From Cucurbitaria berberidis CBS 394.84 (Eukaryota; Ascomycota; Dothideomycetes; Pleosporales; Cucurbitariaceae), in contig NW_024468936.1 in the NCBI RefSeq assembly GCF_010015615.1, positions 3,951,663 to 4,015,662 on the forward strand: a stretch of DNA of 64,000 nt, written 5' to 3'. Position 1 is the first letter of the stretch, and every line of letters starts with the position of its first letter. Below the pieces are notes generated by a model. The model saw only the letters and a program-made list of their open reading frames with translations. It was not told the DNA's origin and did not search any database. The translations under genes and the position numbers were made by a program. Below, in pieces: positions 36,682 through 47,119 of this stretch.

Positions 36682-37602
36682 GGTTGGGAGGGCTGAGTGT
36701 TGTGGTTGGGCGTGATGCGTCGAGGCGGGCGGTTGCGAATAGTAAGCCCAAGGAACCTGAGGAACGCGCAGGTGAACGCGCTCACGTGAGCAATTCTTTC
36801 GGGGGGTTCTTTTTTGTCGCCCACCACTAATAACACTGCGCGAGCAAATGGACCATTGATGATGCGTAGGGCTAGAGGTGCAGGTGCAACTGCGGGCGCC
36901 AGATGCTTGGTGCTGGCTGGATGGTTCAGCTCCAGGGACTATTCGTGATTGGACTCGACACTACTGCTGTACAACCGCAACAAGTTTGCTTGGGCCAGAA
37001 GTAATAATAAGCAGCAGGCAAAGGCCGCATGCATGCAGGTTCGCCTCTCTCTTCTAATAATTAGGCCCGTGGGTGGTTGCGAGTATGACGAGGCTGGCGC
37101 TATAATTGTCTCGAACGCAACCGAAAACGTCACTATAACTTTGGCGCTTGAAACCCTCCGCTGCTCCCCTTCGTCATACCATAGCACAGCATAGCATAGC
37201 ATAGCATAGCTACATGCCCTCGACTCCTGCGGCTCCTACTCTTCCTAGCCCTCGTATCCAGTTCCGAGAACCACGATTCCCAACTATTGCCTGCGCCTAG
37301 AAGCCCGCCTCTGCTGCGCCTCGTCTTCCAGAACCCGCACCCCGCTCTTCTCCATCGATTGGTCCCAAGACCCCCCCCCCCNNNNNNNNNNNNNNNNNNN
37401 NNNNNNNNNNNNNNNNNNNNNNNNNNNNNNNNNNNNNNNNNNNNNNNNNNNNNNNNNNNNNNNNNNNNNNNNNNNNNNNNNCCAGGGCTCTGCTGCTGCG
37501 CTTACTCAACCACTACTGCCTACGCGATCTCTTTCCACTTATTCCTGCTGCGCGTTCGTAAACCTCTTCACTCCTCGAGATTGCATCTTCTCGACAGTCG
37601 TC
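36682..37602. other. MED4 / NCS-1 divergent region with assembly gap
   Basis: It contains an ATAGC tandem repeat (37181-37211), a C homopolymer at 37372-37381, and the gap. No gene supported. Confidence 0.6.
37382..37481. other. assembly gap, 100 N
   Basis: Exactly 100 N, a conventional placeholder, following a C homopolymer. It lies about 120 bp upstream of the NCS-1 start codon, so that promoter or 5' UTR is incomplete here. Confidence 0.99.
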
Positions 37603-38799
37603 ATGGGTAAATCGTAAGTTCTCGTGCTCCCTTCCTATCCCCCCCCCCCAGGGCCATCACGGCCGCCGCCGCCACCACCACCACCACCTCAGCTCTGGAG
37701 CGCTCCCGCCCTTCACCATGAAGATGATCAACCATGTTGTGAAGGACGAGCAACCGGCCAAGCATTCTGCATGGCTTCTACAGTCAAGCGCTCATATCCT
37801 CAACTCGACAACCCACGTTCGACCGCAAACCGCGCAACCATGCAATCACAACTTGACAAGCACAAGGACGAGTGCGAACAAGCGCTGCCCAACAGACCGC
37901 TCGGATCGCAAGACATACCTCTCCTCGCCCATGCACACGCGCCGCTCAACTTTGCCCGCCGACATAACGTTGACGTACCCCGCCATGACGAGCCCGGATA
38001 CGCCCACTATCAGGCCATGCAGAGAGTCGCCTTCGCCAACGCCGTCCGAGAGCTTGAGAAGGAGCTGGGATCGCGCAGCAATGTGGAACACCTAGAACTA
38101 GAGAATGCGAGGCTGATTATACGACATTATAGCCAAAGCAAGCTCTCCCAGCAGGAGCTCGCCGACCTCCAAAAAGCAACCCACTTCGACAAGAAGGAGC
38201 TGCAGCAATGGTACAAAGGTGCGCATAGCCTCGTGGCGAAAATTACACTTGGACCATCGCTGAGCACGAGCAGGCTTCTTGAAGGACTGCCCATCGGGCA
38301 TGCTCACCAAGGAGGAGTTCCAAAAAATCTACAAGCAGTTCTTCCCCTTTGGCGATCCGTCCTCATTCGCAGACTACGTCTTCAACGTTTTCGATGCGGA
38401 CAAGTCTGGCACAATCGACTTCAAGGAGTTTATTTGCGCCCTGAGTGTCACGAGCAGGGGCAAGATGGAGGACAAGCTTGACTGGGCGTTCCAGCTATAT
38501 GACATCGACGGCGACGGCAAAATCAGTTACGAGGAGATGCTCGCGATTGTAGAAGCAATCTACAAGATGGTATGCAGGACACCACGCGTGGGGCTGAAGG
38601 TGTATGCTGACAAATGCAGGTTGGTTCCATGGTCAAGCTCCCCGAAGACGAAGATACCCCGGAGAAGCGCGTTAAGAAGATCTTCCGGATGATGGACAAG
38701 GACGAGAACGGCAGCTTGGACATGGCCGAGTTCAAGGAGGGCTCCAAGCGCGACGAAACCATTGTTTCGGCACTCTCCCTATATGACGGACTTGTGTAA
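37603..38799 (+). CDS. NCS1: neuronal calcium sensor 1 / frequenin
   Basis: Four exons (37603..37613, 38133..38218, 38274..38569, 38620..38799) give 190 residues, the canonical length. The first exon encodes only MGKS plus part of a codon and supplies the N-myristoylation Gly2 (MGKSQSKLSQ). A long 519-bp first intron follows. EF-hand 1 is degenerate, as in all NCS proteins. EF2 (DADKSGTIDFKE), EF3 (DIDGDGKISYEE) and EF4 (DKDENGSLDMAE) have complete calcium loops. Family members activate phosphatidylinositol 4-kinase and act in calcium tolerance. Reading frames inside intron 1 are not taken as genes. Confidence 0.96.
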
Positions 38800-39479
38800 A
38801 CTAGGGGTCGATACCCAGTGTCGTTTTCTTGTGCCTTTTTGTTTGCTTTCGATAACAGCGCATTTGTGGAATTTCTGACATGCTTTCGTTCCACTTCTGT
38901 AGGGTGGCGGAGGAAGCTTTGACATCGCCACGGCGTACGGGACATCATGATTGATGTATATAAGATGGATGATTAGTCAATGGGTTTGGAGGGTGCAACA
39001 ATTCCAATTTTGCAACATTCATGCTCGCAGACTTGCTCTCAGAATCGGGCTGCAACTGATCACTTTTTTTCTGGGTTGTACACGAGACTAGATACTTGTA
39101 GAGTGAGGAAATCAGAATTATGGTCGGCATGATATTGCAGTGGACCCTGAATAGTGAACACAGTGGCTTACGGCTTGGCATACGCGTACTTTGGCTTTGA
39201 GGTAAGGTTGGGGCTTAGGGACAGGTAGCTTCTAACAACACCACATTTGCTATCATATTGCCCGACTCGTCGCATGCTGACCAGTACCGACTATTCAAAC
39301 CCACAAAGATACTAAGCTATCGAAATCATCAATTCCCGTCCACTAGACAACGCTTCGCGGGGGACTGTAACATCGTCTCGGCAGTCCGCCTAGAATCTTG
39401 AGCTACCGCTCCCTTTCGCTCCGCAGCGCCCCGACGATACCTTTTCACACCTGTTCACGACCGCGGACACGTCTTCAGG
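38800..39479. other. NCS-1 / TM9SF spacer
   Basis: 680 bp, nothing recognisable. Confidence 0.55.
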
Positions 39480-41542
39480 ATGCGGCGACTCGAGATATCG
39501 ACATCCGGTGCTGTGCTTGCTTCCTTGCTGGCGCTGGCTCCATCGCCCGTATCAGCCTTCTACTTCCCGGGTGTCGCACCTACATCATACAAGACCGGAG
39601 ACGCAGTACCACTATATGTCAATCATCTCACACCCGCCGACTCGCAAAATGACCCCAAACTACGCTCCGTATTCTCCTTCGACTACTATCATCCGCCATT
39701 CCACTTCTGCCAACCGAAAGAAGGCCCCAAATACATCCGAGAGAGCTTAGGGAGCATATTGTTCGGTGATCGCATACAAACGAGCCCATTCGAGCTAAAA
39801 ATGGGCGTAAATGAGACGTGTAAAGCGTTGTGTGAGGCGCCATATGCGCCCGAGGATGCAACCTTTGTCAACAGCAGAATATACCAAGGCTACGACCTAA
39901 ACTGGTTAATAGATGGCTTACCAGCTGCACAGCTACTGAGGGATCCAAGCTCAGACGAGCCGTTTTACAGTCCTGGATTTGCGCTAGGGTTGGTGGATGT
40001 GGAGAATCCGACATTGAATAATCACTACGATATCGTGATTGATTACCATGAGGCGGGCCCGGACAACTATAGGGTCGTGGGTGTGCTCGTGGATCCCTAT
40101 TCGATGCGCGACTCGAAAATGCTGGGCAATGGCAAGGTGCAATGTGGCGATGGGCAAACACCAACACCGGTTATACTAAACGAGAACGTGGAGACTTTGG
40201 TGACGTTTACGTACAGCGTGTACTGGAGGCTCAGTCCGACGCCGTTTGCGACACGGTGGGACAAGTACCTACATGTCTACGACCCCAAAATCCATTGGTT
40301 CTCCCTCATCAATTCCGCGGTTATAGTCGTCTTCCTCGTTGGAATGGTTAGCACCATCTTGGTGCGCACGCTCAGGAAGGACATCGCCAGATACAATAGG
40401 TTGGACCAATTTGCGCTCGATGACTTTGGAGAGCATGATGATGTCGAGGACGGTGTGGCAGACGATTCGGGCTGGAAACTGGTCCACGGGGATGTGTTCA
40501 GGTCACCAAAGAACCCGCTATTCCTATCGGTGTTGGTCGGCAATGGAGCTCAGCTATTCGCGATGACTGCGCTGACCATTGGTACGTTTACGAATCATGT
40601 CTTGGAGCAGAGGTATTTGAACTAACATGTATTTGCAGCATTCGCACTCCTGGGCTTCCTCTCCCCCAGCAACCGCGGCGCTCTCGGAACCGTCATCATC
40701 ATCTTCTACACCCTTTTCGGATCCATTGGCGGCTACGTCTCGTCCCGTACGTACAAATCCTTCCACGGCGAGTCTTGGAAACTCTGCTTCTTCTACACTC
40801 CCGTCGCCCTACCCGGTCTCGTCTTCACCACCTTTTTCCTCCTCAACTTGTTCGTCTGGGGTCGCGGCGCGTCCGGTGCTGTTCCATTCACCACCATGCT
40901 TGTTGTAGTGATTATTTGGTTTGTCATATCAGTACCTCTGAGTTTTGCTGGGTCCTGGTTGGGGTTCAAACAAGCTGCCATCGAAGCACCTGTGCATACA
41001 AACCAGATTCCGCGGCAGATTCCGCCCGCAGGAGGCTATCTCCGGCCTCTTCCCTCTATGGCTCTAGCCGGTGTACTACCTTTTGGCGCCATCTTTGTCG
41101 AACTCTACTTTATCATGAACTCGATCTGGTTCTCGAAAGTGTACTATATGTTTGGCTTCCTCTTCATTTGCTTTGGGCTGATGATCATTACGTCTGCAGC
41201 AGTCACCGTGCTCATGATATACTTCCTGCTTTGTGCGGAGAACTATCACTGGCAATGGAGATCTTTCTTCACGGCAGGTGCCTGCGCGGCGTATGTGTTT
41301 GCGAGCTGTTTGCTGTATTGGATCAAGGACGTGAGCTTTTTGAGCTGGACAAGCGGAGTGGTTTATCTCGGATACTCGGCGCTGCTGAGTTCGTTGGTTT
41401 TCGTGCTCACTGGTAAGCGAACTTGGTCTTCATCTTTGAAAATCGATCGAAATTAGCAACTAACACTTGCATAGGTACGATTGGCTTCTTCGCAAGCTGG
41501 CTCTTTGTGCTCAAGATTTACAAGTCAATCAAGGTAGACTGA
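39480..41542 (+). CDS. transmembrane 9 superfamily protein (EMP70/TMN)
   Basis: Three exons (39480..40581, 40639..41412, 41475..41542) give 647 residues. An N-terminal signal peptide ends near PVSAFYFPGVAP. A luminal domain of about 230 residues holds the family pattern FDYYHPPFHFC and NHYDIVIDYHE. Nine membrane spans follow, from WFSLINSAVIVVFLVGMVST to the C-terminus. The protein ends KIYKSIKVD, with a K-x-D tail that in this family binds COPI and keeps the protein in the Golgi. TM9 proteins act in endosome/Golgi sorting, adhesion and metal homeostasis. Confidence 0.94.
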
Positions 41543-42029
41543 GCTGCAATTTGGAGATAGAATTCTATGAGGAATTGAAGGCATAACGGGCGGAGTGGGG
41601 AGGTCCCCCCTCTCTGTAAGAGTTTGTTGTAAGCTTTTGAGAAGACACCAAAAACGGTATCATATGATTTGTATACGTAGACTTGCGCGGCGTCAAGGCG
41701 TTCAACATGGCAGGTCAGGTCGATACATGACGAGCAAGAAAGTGATGGCTCGGCACTTGCACAAATGATACCCATCATCTTCATCTACTTCGACTCACTT
41801 CATCCATGTGAGCTGGCATGTGAAAGGCACCAGGTAGCATATTAGGTGCGAAGGCGTGACAGCGTACTGTGTAGATATTTGGCTGTGACGGCGGACGGCC
41901 AACATGGATCTGATGAGACGCGTTGCAAGCGAGGGAGCTAGGGCCCCTACGCGAACCCTAGCTTTGACCGCGTAAAGAGCTCTAACAAATCTGACTCCAC
42001 CACGGTCATCAGCGACGGCTCCTGTAGCC
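41543..42029. other. TM9SF / CSN12 spacer
   Basis: 487 bp, no feature seen. Confidence 0.55.
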
Positions 42030-43785
42030 ATGTCGTTCTTTCAAAACCAGAACGATGTGGAGACGCGCTTGTGCACGGCGGTCAATGCCGCTATCGAGGC
42101 CAGAAATGCCGATGAGCTGCAAGCGATCGTACTTTTAGAGCCACCTTTTCCGCCAGACCACCAGGAGCTCATTGGATCATTGCAACGAAAGTATCCAGAA
42201 AACGACACTGCCTCGGAGCAACGGCTTGCGCAATTGATCAAGAGAGTGGTCACCGAGACAGATGAGTCCCAAGATGAAGAAGGAAGACCTGTGCAATCAT
42301 GGAGCGCCATGGTCACCTTTCTCGTCAGGTGGATGACCTTTTTGCGAGATATGGACCCAACGAACTTTGTACAGCTCTTTCAGTTATTGAGTGACCTTCA
42401 GCAGTGAGTTCACCGCTAGTATACCCCAAGATCAAACTCCCGTTCATCGTATTCTGACCCAGGTTAGACAAGCGAACAGTGCACTACAACATCCTATCAA
42501 AGGCATATTGATGCTTCCGACTATCATGAACTATGCGAAAGCGTTTGCGCGGATAGCCGTGGGACTTGACAAGGAACCTGAGCTCATTCAACACCTGATT
42601 GCTGATTCAGTCGATGACGAGGGTAAAAGAGAGTCGCTTCCAGAAAAGGCCGCCAACACCGTTCGCCAGGCGTTCATCATCTGTCTGAATGACCGAAATA
42701 CCGTGCCTGGGGGTATTCGAGACGGTAAGCCTGATGGTAAAAAGATTGGAATCTACAAGATGGCGAACATCTGTTTAAAGATCCTCTTTCAAGCCGACAA
42801 ACCAGAAAGCTGTGAGACTATCTTCAGAAACATAATGAATTCGTCACCACCACTACATATCTACCCAGCTGCAGAACGCATCACGTACCTCTACTACCTC
42901 GGACGCTATCGCTTCGCCAATACAGACTTTTACGCAGCACAGCTAGTGCTACAAAAAGCTTACGATGACTGTCTCCCCCAGTTCATAAGGCAGCGTCGTT
43001 TAATCCTCGTCTATCTGGTTGCCGCCAACGTCATTCTTGGACGGTTCCCCACCGAACATGTCTACAATCGCCCAGAAGCCAGTGGCTTTCGCGAAGTTTT
43101 CACTCCTATCACACAGGCTATTCGCAAAGGGGATCTCGAAACCTTTCGTCGCATCACAAATCTTGACTTGACACACTCAAGCGCGGACTTCCTTTTTCAC
43201 TACCGCATCTTCTATCAGATCGGAAATTATTGCGAAGTCCTTGTGTGGCGTTCACTTATTCGAAGAGTGTTTGTGCTAGGTGGAGCTCAGGGAGGGACAG
43301 CTCAATCGGCCGCAGTTCTTGATCTCACTGCAGTTCTTTGCATATTTCGCTTTCTTGAGGCCCGTGCCAAGATCAAGAACGCCGCAATGGCCGCCCAAGA
43401 CCTTGGTCCTGGCCGTCGCAACTTTGGCCACATATTTCAAGACCACACATCAACGACCAGGGACACGTACATCGACCCGGATTTTGCTGGGATGGAACGG
43501 ATCGAACCGTACAACCACGAAATTGACGCCCTCGAGATTGAATGTATATGCGGAAGCCTGATTACACAAGGTCTATTGAATGCATATATCAGCCCAAAGA
43601 CGGCGAAGTTGGCTATTTCGGGTGCGAGACGACCGGGCGGTTCATTGAAACACGGGTTTCCGCAGCCGTGGCAGGTGATCAAGGAGAAAAACAGTGATGA
43701 TGTGCTCGGGTGGAAAAGAGATAGCGGAAGTCAGGCACAGGGACAGGTTGTGAGGCTTTCAGGAGCTAGACCGGCTGGGTCGTAA
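42030..43785 (+). CDS. PCI-domain protein, CSN12 / PCID2-Thp1 family
   Basis: Two exons (42030..42403, 42468..43785) give 563 residues. The acceptor ends GTTAG at 42467; the CCCAG five bases earlier would break frame. The helical N-terminal half contains AFIICLNDRNTVPGGIRDGK and YKMANICLKILFQ. Tetratricopeptide-like helices (YPAAERITYLYYLGRYRFAN) lead into a C-terminal PCI winged helix ending in GAARRPGG-like basic sequence. Relatives are the TREX-2 component Thp1/PCID2 (mRNA export) and the COP9-associated Csn12. Length and motif spelling suggest the Csn12 annotation used in fungi, but the two cannot be separated firmly by eye. Confidence 0.85.
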
Positions 43786-45035
43786 GAAGAAGACCGGAAC
43801 ATGCACCAAATCCAATAGCGGGCAGACTGGCTTCTTGATATTCTGACTTGCAAACTACGACAGGAGGATGCAGAACGAAGATGACGTTGCACCTATCCAT
43901 GCTACACCTGCCCTTTCGGGAGAATTTCAAGATACGAACGCCTCCGTTCTGCTTCTGTTCATACTTGTATTGAACTTCGATCTGCCATCCCCTCTGAGGT
44001 TCTCCTCGTTCATTTCGTGGTCAGACTTAAGTATATGAATTGCTGCAATATCCCGGACCTAAGATGAAGGCGTCGACATACGACAATGACTATGTTACTT
44101 CGGCTCCTCCTGAATAGCAACAAAGTTCAATGGCGATTTGTGAGTTGTTCTGATAAGGGGCAACAAGGTGGGCTAAAGATAGCCACTAGTGGAGATCCAC
44201 TCGACGCGTCGAATTACGGAAGGACTGGTTTATTGAAGGATAAGGCTTCAACAAAATTCAATTCTACGCATCTTCGGTTTCTATGGCTATCGCTGTCGAG
44301 GGGATCTAATGATGGCAACAACGTCTTTAGATCCTGCTGTCACATTCATATGGATAGACTGCAGCTCGAAACTTGATACATTATTTATCAGAGCCCCCAT
44401 TTTATCTAACTTGAAAGGTAATTTCATGTTTAGTATATCATGATAAGTACTCGCTCACTCTACTACTAAAATAGTTGCATAAGAGTATCGCTCACCGTGA
44501 TTGCAATGCCTATTTCTCTACGTAACTCGATCACTTATCGCTGAGACGGACAGATTCAACCTACTCTCCTTGCATACAATGCTGAAATGTGTATACACTC
44601 ACACGTAACTTTTCTCCTATGGGCGTGCAGATTCCATCAATGACGGGGTGGCCTTCCGTCCCGTGTTTACCTTGGTCCGAGTTCATCCATAGACTTGGCA
44701 CCCGTCCGCAAACTGCTCAACCCACTTTTACCACGCCGACCAAGTCCCGAGCCTTACAGAAAACAGCTAGAACCCGTTCAACCACTGCACAAGTGTCGCA
44801 GGTCCGACACTAGCGACCGCACAATTCTCTCAGAAACGACAGAGGCCAATGAGAGGGGTAATTAAATGAGGCTAACGGCATAAAGGCGAAAAATGACCAA
44901 GTAGGAGATATGAGCGCTGTCAGGTCTGTCGATCGAGCCTTTGCAAGAGTAGGATTTTGCCCCATCGCAAACGTCTGCGGCGCTTCTTGTGCGGAGAGGC
45001 AAGGCTAGGCACCGCACAAGTCGCGCAGAGTGGTC

Positions 45036-45041
45036 TATAAA
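45036..45041 (+). promoter_or_regulatory. TATA box of metallothionein gene
   Basis: TATAAA 129 bp upstream of the ATG, a usual distance for a strongly induced fungal gene. Confidence 0.6.
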
Positions 45042-45058
45042 GGACCTCGCATTGTCCC

Positions 45059-45066
45059 TTTGCTCA
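45059..45066 (+). promoter_or_regulatory. TTTGCTCA, matches Mac1-type copper element
   Basis: It matches the TTTGC(T/G)C(A/G) core known for yeast Mac1. Its position downstream of the TATA box is unusual and a single octamer can occur by chance, so this is weak. Mac1-type elements serve low-copper genes, whereas metallothioneins are normally high-copper genes. Confidence 0.25.
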
Positions 45067-45169
45067 CTATTCCATCAACAACCAAGTAACACATTTCAAC
45101 GAACAAAATAATCCACTTTCGAATCCTTTTAACCAAACCCTTTAACCACCAATCCACACCATTACCAAC

Positions 45170-45301
45170 ATGAAGGGCAATTGCGGCTGTGCTTCCGGAT
45201 CCTGCAGCTGCGGCGCTAGCTGTACTTGCGATGGCTGCCCTGTACGTCGCTTCCACCATGACTCTCTCTATGCTCGTACTAATTGTATGCAGGGAAAATG
45301 A
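45170..45301 (+). CDS. copper metallothionein, 26 residues
   Basis: A tiny two-exon gene (45170..45241, 45293..45301) with a 51-bp intron (GTACGT...TGCAG). The product is 26 residues, starting MKGNCGCASGSC and ending CDGCPGK. Seven cysteines stand at 5, 7, 12, 14, 18, 20 and 23 as three C-x-C pairs plus one, almost the same spacing as the short copper metallothionein of Neurospora. There are no aromatic residues. It should chelate Cu(I) in the cytosol. The last two codons and the stop lie in the second exon. A clean TATA box supports expression. Neighbouring genes (a Ctr relic and an isocyanide synthase) point to a copper theme. Confidence 0.88.
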   Translation: MKGNCGCASGSCSCGASCTCDGCPVRRFHHDSLYARTNCMQGK

Positions 45302-45543
45302 GTCGTTCGCCTTCAGCTCTACATTTGCCTAGAGGCACAAGCATGGTGAGTGATGCGTCGTCGCTTAGTTTAGAGGGCGAAGCTGATGCACTGTAGATGA
45401 TTTCATGATGGCAATGGCACATTTCAAGCACGTGAGACCAGGGCGTCTCACTTGGGTGGTAGATGACTATGGGATGGCGATGCGTAAGTGAAGGAGCTCA
45501 GTGGTATACGATATCACAATCAATCACATACCTATATCCACTG

Positions 45544-45675
45544 CTATTATGTAAACTTTTCTCTTTTAATACTATATTGAAGGTGCTAGGTATAGCACCT
45601 ATACTTCGGTTTTATACTGATTTCACCTATTGTGTTGTATGATCCGCTCTCGCTGGTGTTGACGTTACTTTCACA
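45544..45675. repeat. less-mutated relic of the AT-island repeat family
   Basis: It aligns with about 14677-14810 in the AT island over roughly 130 bp with small gaps. Matching blocks include TTAATACTATATT and TTTTATACT. Differences are mostly transitions with A or T on the island side. It contains a perfect 7-bp hairpin, GGTGCTA-GGTA-TAGCACC (about 45582-45599), partly kept in the island copy. It lies between the metallothionein and the Ctr relic. Confidence 0.75.
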
Positions 45676-45828
45676 AAAAACATCCATGTCTACTGCATAC
45701 GTCTTAGTACCACTTCCGCAATCAGATCAAACGAAACCAACATAATTCCCTATAGCGTGCCACTGCACAGAGCCGTCTCTTGGTCGGTCGGTCCACCGTT
45801 CCTAGCCACAGAAAACAGTCACATTCTC

Positions 45829-46428
45829 CTACATACGGTCCTTTCCACCCTGCCCCACATTGAAGCTCTCCCAACAGAAGACGAAATATCCAAAATAGGC
45901 CCCGATGAAGATGCAGATTATGATGTACCCGTTGTAATATAAAGCGAGCAGCATGACGAAGTAAGCAACAGCAAACTGAAGCATGTGTAGGAGTGCGCGG
46001 ATAGTTTGTTGCAATACACTGGGACGGAAGTTCGATGCTGCGACGGGGGCACGGGCGACGGAGGAGTTAGTGGGAGGGATTTTGCTTGTACCATTATCGG
46101 GAGAAGCGGACTACGCAGTCACACCAGCTGAAACGAGCGAATTGTAACCTTGTGCGACAATATAGCGATCGTATTGAGAAAGACGACGAGGAGAACGACT
46201 CCGATATAGTTACCTGTAAACATCCCCTTAGAGGTAATGTGCCACGAGCGAGCAATAAAACCTGGTCAAATCAGTGGTCTCGAATCAATAACCAGCCTCC
46301 AGAGGTGGTCTCCACCTGGTGCACTTAAGACAGACTCCGGTTTGTCCTTGTCGAGGCTGGCTACACTATACCAACGAGAGCGGCTGCAAGAACTTACATG
46401 AATCAACAGTGTACCAATTCCACAGCAT
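45829..46428 (-). pseudogene. decayed Ctr-family copper transporter
   Basis: Minus-strand fragments of a Ctr3-like copper transporter. One exon (complement 46398..46428) reads MLWNWYTVDS, the conserved lead into membrane span 1. It splices in frame (GTAAGT...ACCAG) to CFIARSWHITSKGMFTG and IGVVLLVV. Near 46180 the frame shifts by one and continues as RRLSQYDRYIVAQ. A TAG at 46111-46113 then breaks it. The frame goes on as SVLQQTIRALLHMLQFAVAY, YFVMLLALYYNGY and GAYFG, the M-rich span 2 and the GxxxG span 3. Sequence upstream of 46428 shows an acceptor (CTAAC...GTAG) but no Met/His-rich first exon; the 60-bp repeat lies there instead. Family identity is clear; inactivity is inferred from the three lesions. 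Confidence 0.8.
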
Positions 46429-47119
46429 CTACCAAAACGTTAGCCAGGACACTCTTGCTCATTTGAAGAGGATTTGCAAAGCGCCTACGCCCTAGTTGAG
46501 CTATCGCTGGTTCTGTGAAGGTACTTTGAATGCGGAAAAGTGCCATACAATCTGCAGATAGCCTATGGTAGATGGTGTGATAGAAACCTATTCATAAATG
46601 TAGCCTCACTTAAATCGCATATTGTTGTATGATTAGCCCAGCAGCGTCTTACTGCCTAAAAGAGTATCGAGTAACGATGAGAAATGAAATGTGCCAAGGG
46701 CTGCTACCAAGAGTTGCGAACGTACGATAAAGGTATAGGAGTCATATATGGTTGCGGTCGTTTGTAGTGAATTGCGCACATTCTTGCACGACGGAGAGAA
46801 AGTATTGGTCCGGAGCGGAAGCGGGATAGAGGAGGGGAAAGTTAGCTTTGCGAAAAATGGAGATTCGGTAGGTCCATTTTGCACACATTTTCACATTTTC
46901 AGCAAAAACAGCTCATCGTATAAAGTGTAATATAATAGTCAAAGTCAGGATGCGCGACCTACAGTCTGGTTGGCGAACCGATACATACCGCATTAGTCCT
47001 CCACTAATCTAAAAGTCAAAAGGCAACATCTAATTTTAGGTGTAGAATCCGGTCATACCTCATGAGTTAGAACACTCTCGCTAAAATGACCGACATAAGA
47101 TAATGGAGCAAACAAGTAT
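46429..47119. other. spacer with repeat copy, no gene
   Basis: It includes the 60-bp repeat at 46467-46526. No other feature. Confidence 0.5.
46467..46526 (-). repeat. 60-bp repeat, copy 2
   Basis: 54 of 60 bases match 20681-20740. The minus-strand reading RTSDSSTRA is followed by TAG where copy 1 has Tyr, so this copy is non-coding. It abuts the truncated 5' side of the Ctr relic. Confidence 0.8.

Larger units (their letters stand above)
43786..45169. other. spacer upstream of metallothionein
   Basis: 1.4 kb with no supported gene. The right end carries a TATA box and a copper-element-like octamer. Confidence 0.55.

Noticed and set aside
37624..38481. Long plus-strand frame of 285 codons inside the NCS-1 region
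   Set aside because: It runs through NCS-1 intron 1 and then overlaps its exons in another frame; the NCS-1 exons have clear EF-hand coding evidence.
45757..45942. 61-codon plus-strand frame near 45.8 kb
   Set aside because: It is antisense to the readable third membrane span of the Ctr relic, which is the better explanation.
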